A DNA stretch of 64,000 nt from Streptomyces sp. NBC_00568 (lineage in GTDB: Bacteria; Actinomycetota; Actinomycetes; Streptomycetales; Streptomycetaceae): assembly GCF_026341855.1 (NCBI RefSeq), contig NZ_JAPENW010000002.1:310001-374000 (forward strand). Direction: 5' to 3'. Positions 28,018-36,857 of the stretch are shown here, piece by piece (the first letter of the stretch is position 1; each line of letters starts with the position of its first letter). The notes below the pieces were generated by a model, which was not told where the DNA came from, ran no database searches, and saw only the letters and a list, made by a program, of their open reading frames with translations. Made by a program: the position numbers and the translations under genes.

Positions 28018-28914
28018 GCGGTTTCGTTTGGATCATCGGGCGGACCAGAGGAAGATGCCGGCGATGTGGAGTCCGGCCAGGTAGATGGTGGCGGTCTTCT
28101 CGTAGCGGGTGGCGATGCCTCGCCACTGCTTGAGGCGGTTGATACACCGCTCGACCGTGTTGCGCAGCTTGTAGGTCTCACGGTCGAAGGCCGGTGGTCT
28201 GCCGCCCCGACTCCCGCGTCGCAGCCGATGGCCGCGCTGGTCCGCCGGGACGGGGATCACCGCACGGATGCCGCGCCGACGCAGGTGCTCGCGGATCGCG
28301 CGGGAGGAATACGCCTTGTCTGCCAGGACCACGTCCGGTCTGGTGCGTGGCCGACCACGTGGTCGGGGGACACGCAGGCAGGCCATGACATCGGTGAAGG
28401 CCGGTGCGTCGCCCGCCTGTCCGGCGGTGAGGACAAACGCCAGAGGCCGGCAGCGGGCATCGGCAGCGAGGTGGATCTTCGTGGTCAGTCCGCCGCGGGA
28501 CCGGCCGATGGCATGGTCGGCCGGTTCGCCGGCCGGGGCCCCCTTTTGCGGGCCCCGGCCGCATGCTGGTGGGCCCGCACGATCGTGGAGTCCACCGAGA
28601 CCGCCCAGTCGAGGTCCTCATCGGCGTCGGCCCGGGCCATCAGCGCGGTGAAGACACGTTCCCAGGTGCCGTCGATGGCCCACATCCGCAGCCGGTTGTA
28701 GACGCCGCGCCAGTTGCCGTACTTCTCCGGCAGGTGCACCCATTGCGTTCCGGTCTGGAACTTGAAGGCGATCGCGTCGATCACCTGCCGGTGATCCCGC
28801 CAGCGGCCACCCCGCACCGGCGTCCGGTCCGGGAGCAACGGCTCGATCCGCGCCCACTGCGCGTCAGTTAACGACACACCCGGACCAACGATCCGATGAT
28901 CTAAACGAAACGGC
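28018..28914 (-). mobile_element. IS5-family element with CTAG target duplication
   Basis: An 897-bp element. The ends GCGGTTTCGTTTGGATCATCGG and the inverse of CCGATGATCTAAACGAAACGGC differ by two bases. CTAG flanks both sides (28014-28017 and 28915-28918), the usual IS5 target. Both ends and the transposase look intact. Confidence 0.9.
28033..28877 (-). CDS. IS5-family two-frame transposase
   Basis: The first frame (28877 down to 28485) begins MSLTDAQWARIEPLLPDR and includes GTQWVHLPEKYGNWRGVY. The second gives VVLADKAYSSRAIREHLRR and NTVERCINRLKQWRGIATRY. Frames join at CAAAAGGGGG near 28550, a likely -1 slip. It is a different lineage from the element at 17269. Confidence 0.85.
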
Positions 28915-28978
28915 CTAGCCGGGCCGTAGAATTCGAAGCCGCCTCAGTACTGCACGTGAGGTCGCCGACGAGAAGGGC

Positions 28979-29176
28979 ATGCTGCCTGTGTTCGAGGATG
29001 TCCCGATCTACCGGCGCCTGGTTGCGGAACGTGGTGACATTCCGGCGCAGGTGCGCGGTGAAGCCGAGCGGATCCGCAAGGATCTCCAGCAGGTCATGCG
29101 GCCGCGGCAGGACTCGTACCCCACCGCCAGGCGCGCTGGCGAACCTGCTGGCCCGGCGGTGCTGCCGCCACGCTGA
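28979..29176 (+). pseudogene. Fragment of an unidentified gene beside the IS5 element
   Basis: The frame reads MLPVFEDVPIYRRLVAERGD then IPAQVRGEAERIRKDLQQVM, which looks like real protein, and stays open back to about 28931 without a start or RBS. The gene was probably cut by the IS at 28018-28914 or by deletion. Family not recognised. Confidence 0.4.
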
Positions 29177-29289
29177 CCGCACTCCTGGCCCATTTTTTCC
29201 GGCCCGGGGCTGGGTTCGCACACTCGGAAGAGGGGTTGCGGCGATCACAAACATGGCGTCGGACGTGTCCGTGGCCGTTTTCGGCTGTT

Positions 29290-29682
29290 CACGGCCGCAG
29301 TGCGGATCCCACCGCGGCCGTGGTGGACGCGCAGAGCGTGAAGACCTCGGCGAACGTCGCCGAGACCAGCCAGGGCATCGACGCCGGCAAGAAGATCAAA
29401 GGACGCCAGCGGCACCTGATCACGGACACGCTCGGTCTGGTGCCGGCCGTCCTCGTCACCGCCGCGAACGTGCACGACACGACCGGCGGCAAGCTCCTGC
29501 TCGACGACCTCGCCGCGGCGCATCCCAGCGTGACCAAGGTCTGGGCCGACGGCGGATACCAGAACAGCATCTTCAACCACGGCGCCCAACTGGGCATCGA
29601 TGTCGAGGTGGTGCAGCGACCGCGGGCGAGAGGCTTCGAGCCACTGCCGAAGCGGTGGGTGATCGAGCGGACCTTCGGCTGG
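29290..29682 (+). pseudogene. IS112-like (IS5 superfamily) transposase fragment
   Basis: Central and C-terminal DDE region: AAVVDAQSVKTSANVAETSQ, GRQRHLITDTLGLVPAVLVT, VWADGGYQNSIF and KRWVIERTFGW. The N terminus is missing, and the protein is cut at ERTFGW, where another IS starts in the opposite direction. Confidence 0.8.
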
Positions 29683-30556
29683 TCGGCGAGGGCGTGTTCG
29701 ACGGTGATGCGTTTCGAGGAGTGTCGGTGGCGGGCTCGCCGACGGGCTTCGAGGACCTCGGGCGGGCTGATCTTGTTGCCCTTTCTCGGCGGTGTCACCG
29801 CCTGCCCTGGGTGATCACGGCGGAGCCCGAGATAGCCATCGTCCAGCAGGACCTCGACATCGGGAAAGTGCTGGAAGCAGATCCCGATACCTTCGTTGCG
29901 TGCGGCGGTCGCGTCATGCATCCGCCCAGGTCGCAGGGCATCGACCCATAAAGTGCGGCCGCGGTGGTCGGCGATGACGGTGGCCTTCATGGTGTTCTGC
30001 TTCTTCTTGCCGGAGACGAACGCTCGCCGTCCGCCGCGGCCGGCAGGCGGCCGGCGGACCTGGATCTCGGTGGCATCCAGCCGCAGCTCGATGCCCTCGG
30101 CCTGGGCGTAGGCGAAGACATCCGGCAGTGTCCGAAGACGCAGGCCAGGGCTGTCCGGGACCGCGCACCCCCGTTCGGCCAGGAGTGTGCGCACCTCTCC
30201 GATCGCGCGGGTGATGGTGGAACGGTCGACGCCGAACAGCAGTCCCAGCACTGAGTGCGGCAGGTCGTGCCGCAAATGGACAAGCGTGGCCACCAGCCGG
30301 TCGACGAACACCAGTTGGTGGCGGGCGCCGGCCCCTTCAGCCCGCTTCCGGACCCCACCTCGCGCGGCATGGCGACGACCCTCGACCCCGGCCTGCCACG
30401 GCACGGCCAACTCCTTTACCAGGCAAGCAAGATGACGCCGAGAGAGCCCCGTGAACAGCCGATGCGCCAACGCCGACAGATTGACCGTGATCGCCACAAC
30501 GGGATCATGCCACCTGCCTGGCACGACACCTCACCCGCTATCACGCACCAGCTCGT
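29683..30556 (-). mobile_element. DDE_Tnp_4-type IS, 3' end lost
   Basis: The transposase reads from about 30524 (LFTGLSRRHLACLVKELAVP, HQLVFVDRLVATLVHLRHDL, GVDRSTITRAIGEVRTLLAE, RRAFVSGKKKQNTMKATVIA) to RITVEHALAD, where it stops matching at the junction with the IS112-like fragment. One terminal repeat remains (TATCACGCACCAGCTCGT, 30539-30556); it nearly equals the ends of the complete related element at 60003-61020. Confidence 0.8.
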
Positions 30557-30772
30557 AAGGGCTGTCCCGTAGTCCCCGGTGTATCAGCGCGCGGCGTCAG
30601 ATGCGGTGCATCGCAAGGCGAAGGCTCGTCATGCTGGGGCCTATTGGGGCAATTCGACAACGAATACGCCGAGTACCACGCCGAGATGCGGCAGGACATG
30701 GAGTACTGAGCGTCCCAGAGGGGGCGAAACCGGTTGTGTGGCTCTGCGGCGGCCGTCTGGGAGGATGCGGCC

Positions 30773-31069
30773 ATGTCTGACCAGTGGAGCCTCATCAAGG
30801 TGTTTCGCCTCTTGGAGGATGAGGACCCGGACACGCGGCGGGATCTCGGGCCATCGCTGGCCACGGAGCCGCCCCCGACGTCATGCGCTGAAGGCCTCCC
30901 GCCTGGGTGGGTTGGCTGCCGGGACTGCCGCGCCGCGTACGAACCGGGCAACCCGGACGAGGTGAAGTTGCACACCGAGCCGGTGAACTGCGGGCAGTCG
31001 TGCCGGTGCGTTGGGCGTCCACGCTGCTATACGTGCCGCGGCTCGTTTTGCTGCTGCACCGCGCACTGA
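30773..31069 (+). CDS. Small Cys-rich hypothetical protein
   Basis: A 98-residue protein starting MSDQWSLIKVFRLLEDED. The C-terminal half has ten cysteines (GCRDCRAAYEPGN, NCGQSCRCVGRPRC, YTCRGSFCCCTAH). The CxxC pairs suggest zinc binding, but the pattern matches no finger I know. GAGGA lies about eight bases upstream. Confidence 0.5.
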   Translation: MSDQWSLIKVFRLLEDEDPDTRRDLGPSLATEPPPTSCAEGLPPGWVGCRDCRAAYEPGNPDEVKLHTEPVNCGQSCRCVGRPRCYTCRGSFCCCTAH

Positions 31070-31117
31070 GGGGCGGCCGCCTTCAGGGCCAGCCGCTGTT
31101 GTGCTGCTACGAGGGCC

Positions 31118-31372
31118 CTACGGTTGGTCGCCGACAATTCCGTGACCGCACGGTGAGAACCAGTAGCTGGTTGGCAAGCCGCCGCCGCTGCCGGAAACCC
31201 AATTGTGTACGGCACCGCGGCACTCTGGGCACAGCGGAAGCGGCCAGTCCTGGGGGTGCGGCAACTTGCCGGCCTGCATGGTTTCCTCCCGAAGGCGCAG
31301 TACCTCGCCCAATGCATCAAGTCGCCAGCGGGGGAGGATCGTTCGGCCGTCGAGGTCGCGCGCGTTCGGCAT
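31118..31372 (-). CDS. Small zinc-ribbon-like hypothetical protein
   Basis: An 84-residue protein with a helix (RWRLDALGEVLRLREETMQA), then LCPECRGAVHNW and SPCGHG, a CxxC/CxH arrangement that could bind one zinc. Start at ATG 31372 with a weak AAGG. It converges on the Cys-rich gene at 30773-31069. Confidence 0.45.
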   Translation of the reverse strand: MPNARDLDGRTILPRWRLDALGEVLRLREETMQAGKLPHPQDWPLPLCPECRGAVHNWVSGSGGGLPTSYWFSPCGHGIVGDQP

Positions 31373-31565
31373 ACCTTGAGCCTAGCGCCGCAGGCCCGGC
31401 CGCCGAGGCACACGTATGGCTGGTTCCGGAACCGTCCCAGACGTGGCCCCTCCGGCTCGGGCGCCAGAAGGCTCCACATAGCTACTAGTGAGTAGCCGAC
31501 AACAACTGTGATTGTTGTCGATTATCTTGACGAATCGTCAGATCCGGGCTCAGAAGGGGGACAGT

Positions 31566-31817
31566 GTGGTTTCGCTGCGATTGGTTCACGACTTCATCGT
31601 CAGGTGCATCGTCGAGGACGGGAAGATCGGTCATGCCGTGCAGCCGAACCTGGACGGCGAATGGCCGGCGGTTTGGTACGCCAGGCCCTTCACATGCAGG
31701 CTCTTGCCGGTCGTACGGTGGCCGCATGGACAGGGACTGTGTTCCCCGGCTGAGGCGGGTCGTGGTGACAACCGCGAGGGCTGGGCCGCCCCTGTGCCGG
31801 GATGCGGGGCCCGTTGA
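31566..31817 (+). CDS. Possible small hypothetical protein
   Basis: GTG 31566 follows GAAGGGGGA. The first 50 residues (VSLRLVHDFIVRCIVEDGK, GEWPAVWYARPF) look protein-like; the C-terminal part looks like noise. Weakly supported. Confidence 0.25.
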   Translation: MVSLRLVHDFIVRCIVEDGKIGHAVQPNLDGEWPAVWYARPFTCRLLPVVRWPHGQGLCSPAEAGRGDNREGWAAPVPGCGAR

Positions 31818-31953
31818 TGCCCTCGGCGAAGGCCCTCTCCGTGAGGCAGACGGAACCCTCCGGCAGCCCATGCTCAGTTCAGACCCTGGTCAGTTGGTGC
31901 AGGCGGACGCGTTTGCCGAGGGCTACCGTATGCTGGGCAGCCTGACTATTATG

Positions 31954-31999
31954 AAAGAGCCAGCCTCCACAACGCACGTCGCGGAGGCTGACCCTCTTT
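31954..31999. terminator. Bidirectional terminator hairpin
   Basis: AAAGAG and CAGCCTCC (31954-31968) pair with GGAGGCTG and CTCTTT (31983-31999), a two-part stem whose plus-strand side ends in TTTT. It follows the stop of the PEP-mutase-like gene on the minus strand. Confidence 0.65.
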
Positions 32000-32011
32000 T
32001 GCGTTTCTATC

Positions 32012-32773
32012 CTAGGGCGCCCACGGTCCGAGCATTTCCTTCATCGCATCCGCCAACGCGAATTGCAGCAGCGGGCCACAGGTAATTCGGCCGACCCCGA
32101 GGCGGCGGAAGCGTTCCAGGTCGTGCTTGACGGGGTGGGCTGTGGAGTTCACGGGAATGGCAACGGCGCCGGTCACTGCCGCCAGCAGGTCGTCGTTATC
32201 CTGAATCCCCACCGGGTAGACGCTGTCGGCGCCAGCCTGCTCGAGTGCCCGCAGTCGCTCGATCGTCTCGTCGAGGACGCCGGAAGCATCCTCCGCGTGG
32301 AGAAAGAGGTCAGTGCGCCCATTGACCCAGACCGGAATCCCCGCGTCGTCAGCCGCCGCGCGCAGGCCAGCAATGTAGCCCGCGTGCTCCTGCGTGCTGC
32401 GCACGCGTCCACCGTCCGAGTGGACGGTGTCCTCGATGTTGAGACCGACCCCGCCGACTTCGGTGAGTCCGGCGATGAGATCTGCGGGCTTCTGTCCGTA
32501 CCCGGCCTCCAAGTCGACGGATACGGGGACGTCGACTGCCACGATGATCGGCCTGACAGCGGCGAGTACCTCCTCGAAGGTCTGCCCCTCGTGGTCGTCG
32601 GCCCCCCGAGAGTCGGCGAGCGGATGGCTGCCGATCGTCAGCGCGGGAAACCCGGCGTCGACTGCCGTCCGCGCGGACCAGACGTCCCACACGGTCGGCA
32701 GCACGAGCGGTTTGTACTCGGCATGCAGTTGCTTGAGGCGTTGAGCGCGCTCAACGGTGGTGCGAAAGTCCAT
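32012..32773 (-). CDS. Isocitrate lyase/PEP mutase superfamily enzyme
   Basis: A 253-residue TIM-barrel protein of the PEP mutase/ICL group (PF13714-like). Seen: LPTVWDVWSARTAVDAGFPA, SVDLEAGYGQ with the metal-binding acidic residue, VGLNIEDTVHSDG, WVNGRTDLFL and GVGRITCGPLLQ. Members cleave or form C-C or C-P bonds of small oxo-acids; the exact substrate is unknown, and the usual KxCxS-type catalytic loop of true lyases is absent. I start at ATG 32773 where similarity to the family begins; an upstream extension looks non-coding. Confidence 0.8.
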   Translation of the reverse strand: MDFRTTVERAQRLKQLHAEYKPLVLPTVWDVWSARTAVDAGFPALTIGSHPLADSRGADDHEGQTFEEVLAAVRPIIVAVDVPVSVDLEAGYGQKPADLIAGLTEVGGVGLNIEDTVHSDGGRVRSTQEHAGYIAGLRAAADDAGIPVWVNGRTDLFLHAEDASGVLDETIERLRALEQAGADSVYPVGIQDNDDLLAAVTGAVAIPVNSTAHPVKHDLERFRRLGVGRITCGPLLQFALADAMKEMLGPWAP

Positions 32774-33126
32774 ATTGAAGACCCTACCCGTATCACCACA
32801 AACAACGTGCTGGCGGGGCGCCGCCCGGTAGCGGAAAGGTGCAACCGCCATCGCCGCGCCAACTGTCATAGATGGACTCGGTCATTGGCATTTAGGTCCC
32901 TACTTTCCTGAACCTCGTGAGGTTGCTGTCCCAGGACCCGATTATGGACTCAGGTGGACGTGCAGGACTCCGCCTTCTGTCGCTGGCGTACTTCAGCGGA
33001 ACGAGATACTCCGGCGGACTGACCGCAGACGTTGAAGACCCGGTGAACACCGTCCTGGAGCAGACCCAGCTGGGCTGGTCCGACACTTACCACGCAGACC
33101 GCATACGGCTCCGATGAGAAAGGCGA

Positions 33127-34171
33127 CTTACGACCTCGTGCACGATTGGCCGTGGCTCGGCGCCTGGGTGGCTCGTTGAATTGTGGATGGTGGGGGCTGG
33201 GGCACGTGAGCTGATCGTGGCGGAGTACCGGGTCACGGGGCTGTCGCCGGATGTGATCGCTGAACTCATCGCTGAGGTCGGGCCGTTGTGGCACGAGCAG
33301 CATCAGGCTCGGCTCACGGCTCGTCCGCGAAGGCGGGCTGTGGGAGCGGGGCGAAGCACAGGTTCGTCTTCGTCGACCGGTTGCTGGCCACGCTGGTGAA
33401 CCTGCGGCATGGCACCACTCATGACGTGCTGGCCTGCTGGTTCGGCGGGGACCGCTCAACCATCACCCGCATCGGCGAGGTCCGGCCGCTGCTTGCGCGA
33501 CGCGGCTGCACCGTCGCGCCCGGCCTGCGGCTGAGCAGTCTCGCCGAGGTCATCGAGCACCTGGGCGCCGACGGTCGGACCGGGATCATCGACGGCACGG
33601 AGATCCGTGTGCGACGCCCGGCCGCAGGCCGCAAGGACCGGGACAAGTTCGTCTCCGGCAAGACCAAGCAGGCCGTGAAGTCCATGGTCTTCACCGACAC
33701 CGAGGGACGAGTGTTGTTCTGCAGCCCGGTTCGGCCGGGCAGTTACGCCGACATCACCCAAGCCCGACAGCTCGGCCTGGTCGCACTCCTGGCCAACGGT
33801 CCGTTCATGGAAATCCTTGCGGACGCCGGCTACCAGGGCCTTGGAGCGCAGACCGGCGGACGGGTGGTGACGCCGCCCCATCGCAAGTCAAGAAGAACGC
33901 TCCCGCCTGGTACGAGGAGCGGCACGAGCAGCAACGCAAGGCACACTCCTCGCGGCGCATCCGCGTCGAGCAAGGCATCACCCACCTGAAGAACTGGCGA
34001 GCTCTTACCGCCACCTTGGCCGCCGCGAGCACGTGAGCGACATTGTCCTAGCCGTCGCCGGACTGCTCTCACACCAACAGACCGCCGCCCTCTCCCGCAG
34101 CCGTCGAGCGTGAACACCGTCAATAGCGCAAATAACGACGTGCCATGGCCAACCGTGCACGAGGTCATAAG
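33127..34171 (+). mobile_element. DDE_Tnp_4-type IS, transposase frameshifted
   Basis: Ends TTACGACCTCGTGCACGATTGGCC and the inverse of GGCCAACCGTGCACGAGGTCATAA nearly match. The transposase (33183 to about 34030) is in pieces: AEYRVTGLSPDVIAELIAEV, then after a shift near 33345 KHRFVFVDRLLATLVNLRHG, RTGIIDGTEIRVRRPAAGRK, and after another near 33890 RRIRVEQGITHLKNWRAL. A codon also seems lost at ITRIGEV. It is non-functional but its ends may still be usable in trans. Confidence 0.75.
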
Positions 34172-34807
34172 CAAGCCCGTTCGCCTACGGGAAGCCTCCT
34201 GGGCATCCAGCGTCATTTGGCAACGTGGTATCGGCCAGCTTGAAAGCGGCGGTGGAAGGCGAGGTCGCATGGAATTCGGCTGCCGGTGGCCGGGGCGCCC
34301 GACTCCGTGAAGCGCCGGTGATGCCTACCACCCGGCGTGGCATCGCCCGCGCCCCGACCTGCCCGGTGACACCCGAGCCGGTCGCGGCAGTTGCCCCCGG
34401 CTCTTCGCTACAGAGCACGCAGTGCCTCTTCGGCGTTGGCCCGGATGCGAAGTGTTTGGCGCCACTGCAAAGCGCCATCGGCCACCGATCGCGCCCCTTG
34501 CACTCCGGCATCGACCTCCCGATTCCCTTCTGCACCCCGAGGGTCGGAGCGGTTGGGGCATCGCCTGCCTGATCCCGGCAGTCTGAACCGGACCAACTGG
34601 CGTGACGACGATCCGCACGCCGGCCAATCTGCCATCCGGTGCTACCCGCTCGAGGGCTTCTGAAGGCGAGTGAACGCCCCACCACGCGAACGGCTCCGAC
34701 ATCCATCGACAAGTTTGCAGCAGTAGTTGGACGCAAGAAATTAGCAAGTGAACCAAGGTCAGCTACTTCTGGTCACACCGATCGATTGCCCATCACCAGG
34801 AGTAGGC
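34172..34807. other. Intergenic region, nothing recognised
   Basis: Open frames on both strands overlap one another without ribosome binding sites or known motifs. The last bases before 34808 become AT-richer, like the following gene. Confidence 0.35.
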
Positions 34808-35245
34808 ATGTACATAAGCTGGCTGAAGGCTCCAGTGTTCGCCGCAACCATGGCAGTTTCCTCTTTGCTGACCCTCGCTGGGCCCAGCAGTGCTGCCGAG
34901 CCCAAACCGCAGCCCAGAGAAACGTCTGTTGAAGCGATGGTAGACGTAAATTGGTGCCAAGAAAACGCATTCTGCATTTGGGAGAATTCAGGATATAACG
35001 GGCGCGCTTTCCAGAGTGGCTATAGCACCCCGAGTCTTACTGACAACATGAACAATAGGATGACTTCGTATTGGAATCGGACTCGATTCTGGGTTTGTCT
35101 TTACGAATATCCGAACTATGTTCAGAGGCTGGATATTCCGGGCTTCAAGGGTGTGGCACCGTACTCATCCAGTTCCAATGTGGGCTTTACTGCAAATGAT
35201 CACCTTTCGTCATTTAAGTTCGCATTTAGTGACAGTGACTGCTAA
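34808..35245 (+). CDS. Secreted peptidase inhibitor family I36 protein
   Basis: A 145-residue protein with a signal peptide (VFAATMAVSSLLTLAGPSSA, cleavage likely after SAA) and an I36 (SMPI-like, gamma-crystallin-like) domain: CIWENSGYNGRAFQ, LTDNMNNRMTSYWNRT, CLYEYPNYVQRL and DHLSSFKF, with four cysteines. I36 proteins inhibit metalloproteinases outside the cell. ATG 34808 has AGGAG at ideal spacing. Codon third positions are much more AT-rich than in neighbouring genes, suggesting separate transfer. Confidence 0.8.
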   Translation: MYISWLKAPVFAATMAVSSLLTLAGPSSAAEPKPQPRETSVEAMVDVNWCQENAFCIWENSGYNGRAFQSGYSTPSLTDNMNNRMTSYWNRTRFWVCLYEYPNYVQRLDIPGFKGVAPYSSSSNVGFTANDHLSSFKFAFSDSDC

Positions 35246-35334
35246 GCGGGGGGTTGAATGCGCGACGAGTGCTCGCCCTCGCCACGGGGCGTCGACCAGT
35301 CTGCAACACCCAAGTTGCTCCCCTAGCTAGTAGT

Positions 35335-36729
35335 GCTTCGTTAGGTTCTGGCTCTGGTCCTGCTGGTTTTGAGGGGGCGGCCGCAGGTGGTGCAGGTGCC
35401 GGTCCAGTACCTCAGCAGGTCTTGGAGTGCGTCGAGGGTCTGGTAGAGGGTTGGGCCGGTGCCAGGGCGCTTTTGGGTCGTGGCACCGGAGGGTGAGGAA
35501 GGCCTGGGCGGCGGTGACGAGGGTGACGTGGTGGTGCCAGCCGCGCCAGGTGCGGCCCTCGAAGTGGTCAAGTCCCAGGCCGTGTTTGAGTTCGCGGTAG
35601 TCGTGTTCGATCCGCCAGCGCATCTTCGCCCACCGCACCAGGTCGGCCATCGCCGTGTGGGCAGGCAGATTACTCATCCAATAGCCGGTCGGTTCACCGG
35701 CTTCCTCGGGCTGTTCGACGAGCAGGGTCCGCAGCGGCAGCACCCCGTCCCAGCTGCCGCGTCCGCCGGCCTGTTCCTGGGCGGTGCGGGTGGCTTCCTT
35801 GCCCGACGGCCTCACCTCGAGCACGGCGAAACGCGAGGTCATCGTCTCCTCGCTGCCCTGCCGCCAGGTGACCTCCTCGAAGGATGTGTCAGCCGTGACG
35901 AACGTGCGCAAGGACTGGGGAGCCTCGCGATAGCGGGGCAGGGTGGGTGGCCCCAGCCCGCTGTAGGCGGGCTGGGGCGGCTTCGCATCGGCGGGCCGGG
36001 CGATCTTTGGGATCCACTGCCATGACGTAGGACCAGCCGCGTTCCTCCACAGCGATCCGGAACCAGACGCTGCGGCCATAGCCGGCATCGGCCACGATCA
36101 CCGGCACGGCCAGATCGTGTGCGGCCAGCCGGTTGAGCAGGTCCAGCGCCAGGCGTGTCTTGGACACGTGGCCGACCTCGTCGGGGACTCCGGCCCGTCG
36201 TCGCCGCTGGTGATCCGACGTCCATTCCTCGGGCAGGAACAGTTCCCACTCCAACGGGCACGATGCGGTGTCGGTGGCCGCGTGCACGCTGACCGCGACC
36301 TGGCAGTTCGCCCGCTTGCCGAGCGCCCCGCAGTACTGGCGGGCCACCCCCGCCGGCGCGGTCCCGCACTTAGGAAACGACACGTCGTCGACCACCCACA
36401 CCTCGGGAGTGATCACCCCGCACAACCGTTCGGCGATCCGCCGGCGAACCGGCTCCCATTCCCACGGCGACTGGTTCACGAACTGCTGCAGGGCCTGCAT
36501 GTTCCCGTCCGGCAACCGCTCTGCCATCGGCTGGATCGACTTCCGCCGGCCGTCCAGCATCAGACCCTGCAGATAACACTCGCCCCACCGCCGCTGATCC
36601 TTCCGCGGCAACGAACCGAACACATCCGCCACGAACATGGCTAACGCCGCCCGTAAACGGCTCACTTCATGCGCGTCCACACACCCAACATGCTCCTGAT
36701 CAGCACCAACGGAAACACCTAACGAAGGC
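35335..36729 (-). mobile_element. IS701-family element, transposase frameshifted
   Basis: Ends share CTTCGTTAGGT in inverted orientation (35338-35348 and 36717-36728). The transposase (36680 to 35327) starts VDAHEVSRLRAALAMFVADV and includes VDDVSFPKCGTAPAGVARQY, PVIVADAGYGRSVWFRIAV. A frameshift near 36010 leads to the frame with PPQPAYSGLGPPTLPRYREA and MRWRIEHDYRELKHGLGLDH. A second shift lies near 35475. It is a pseudogene. Confidence 0.8.
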
Positions 36730-36857
36730 GGACGAACGGCTTTTCGAAGCACAAAGCCGACCATGGATACCGGTCGTGACGGCCCCGCCCTCCGAGCAAG
36801 CGGCGAGTACAGCCGTCCGTGCCCGCTGTTGCGACCTTCGGGATTCGGTCCGTTGCA

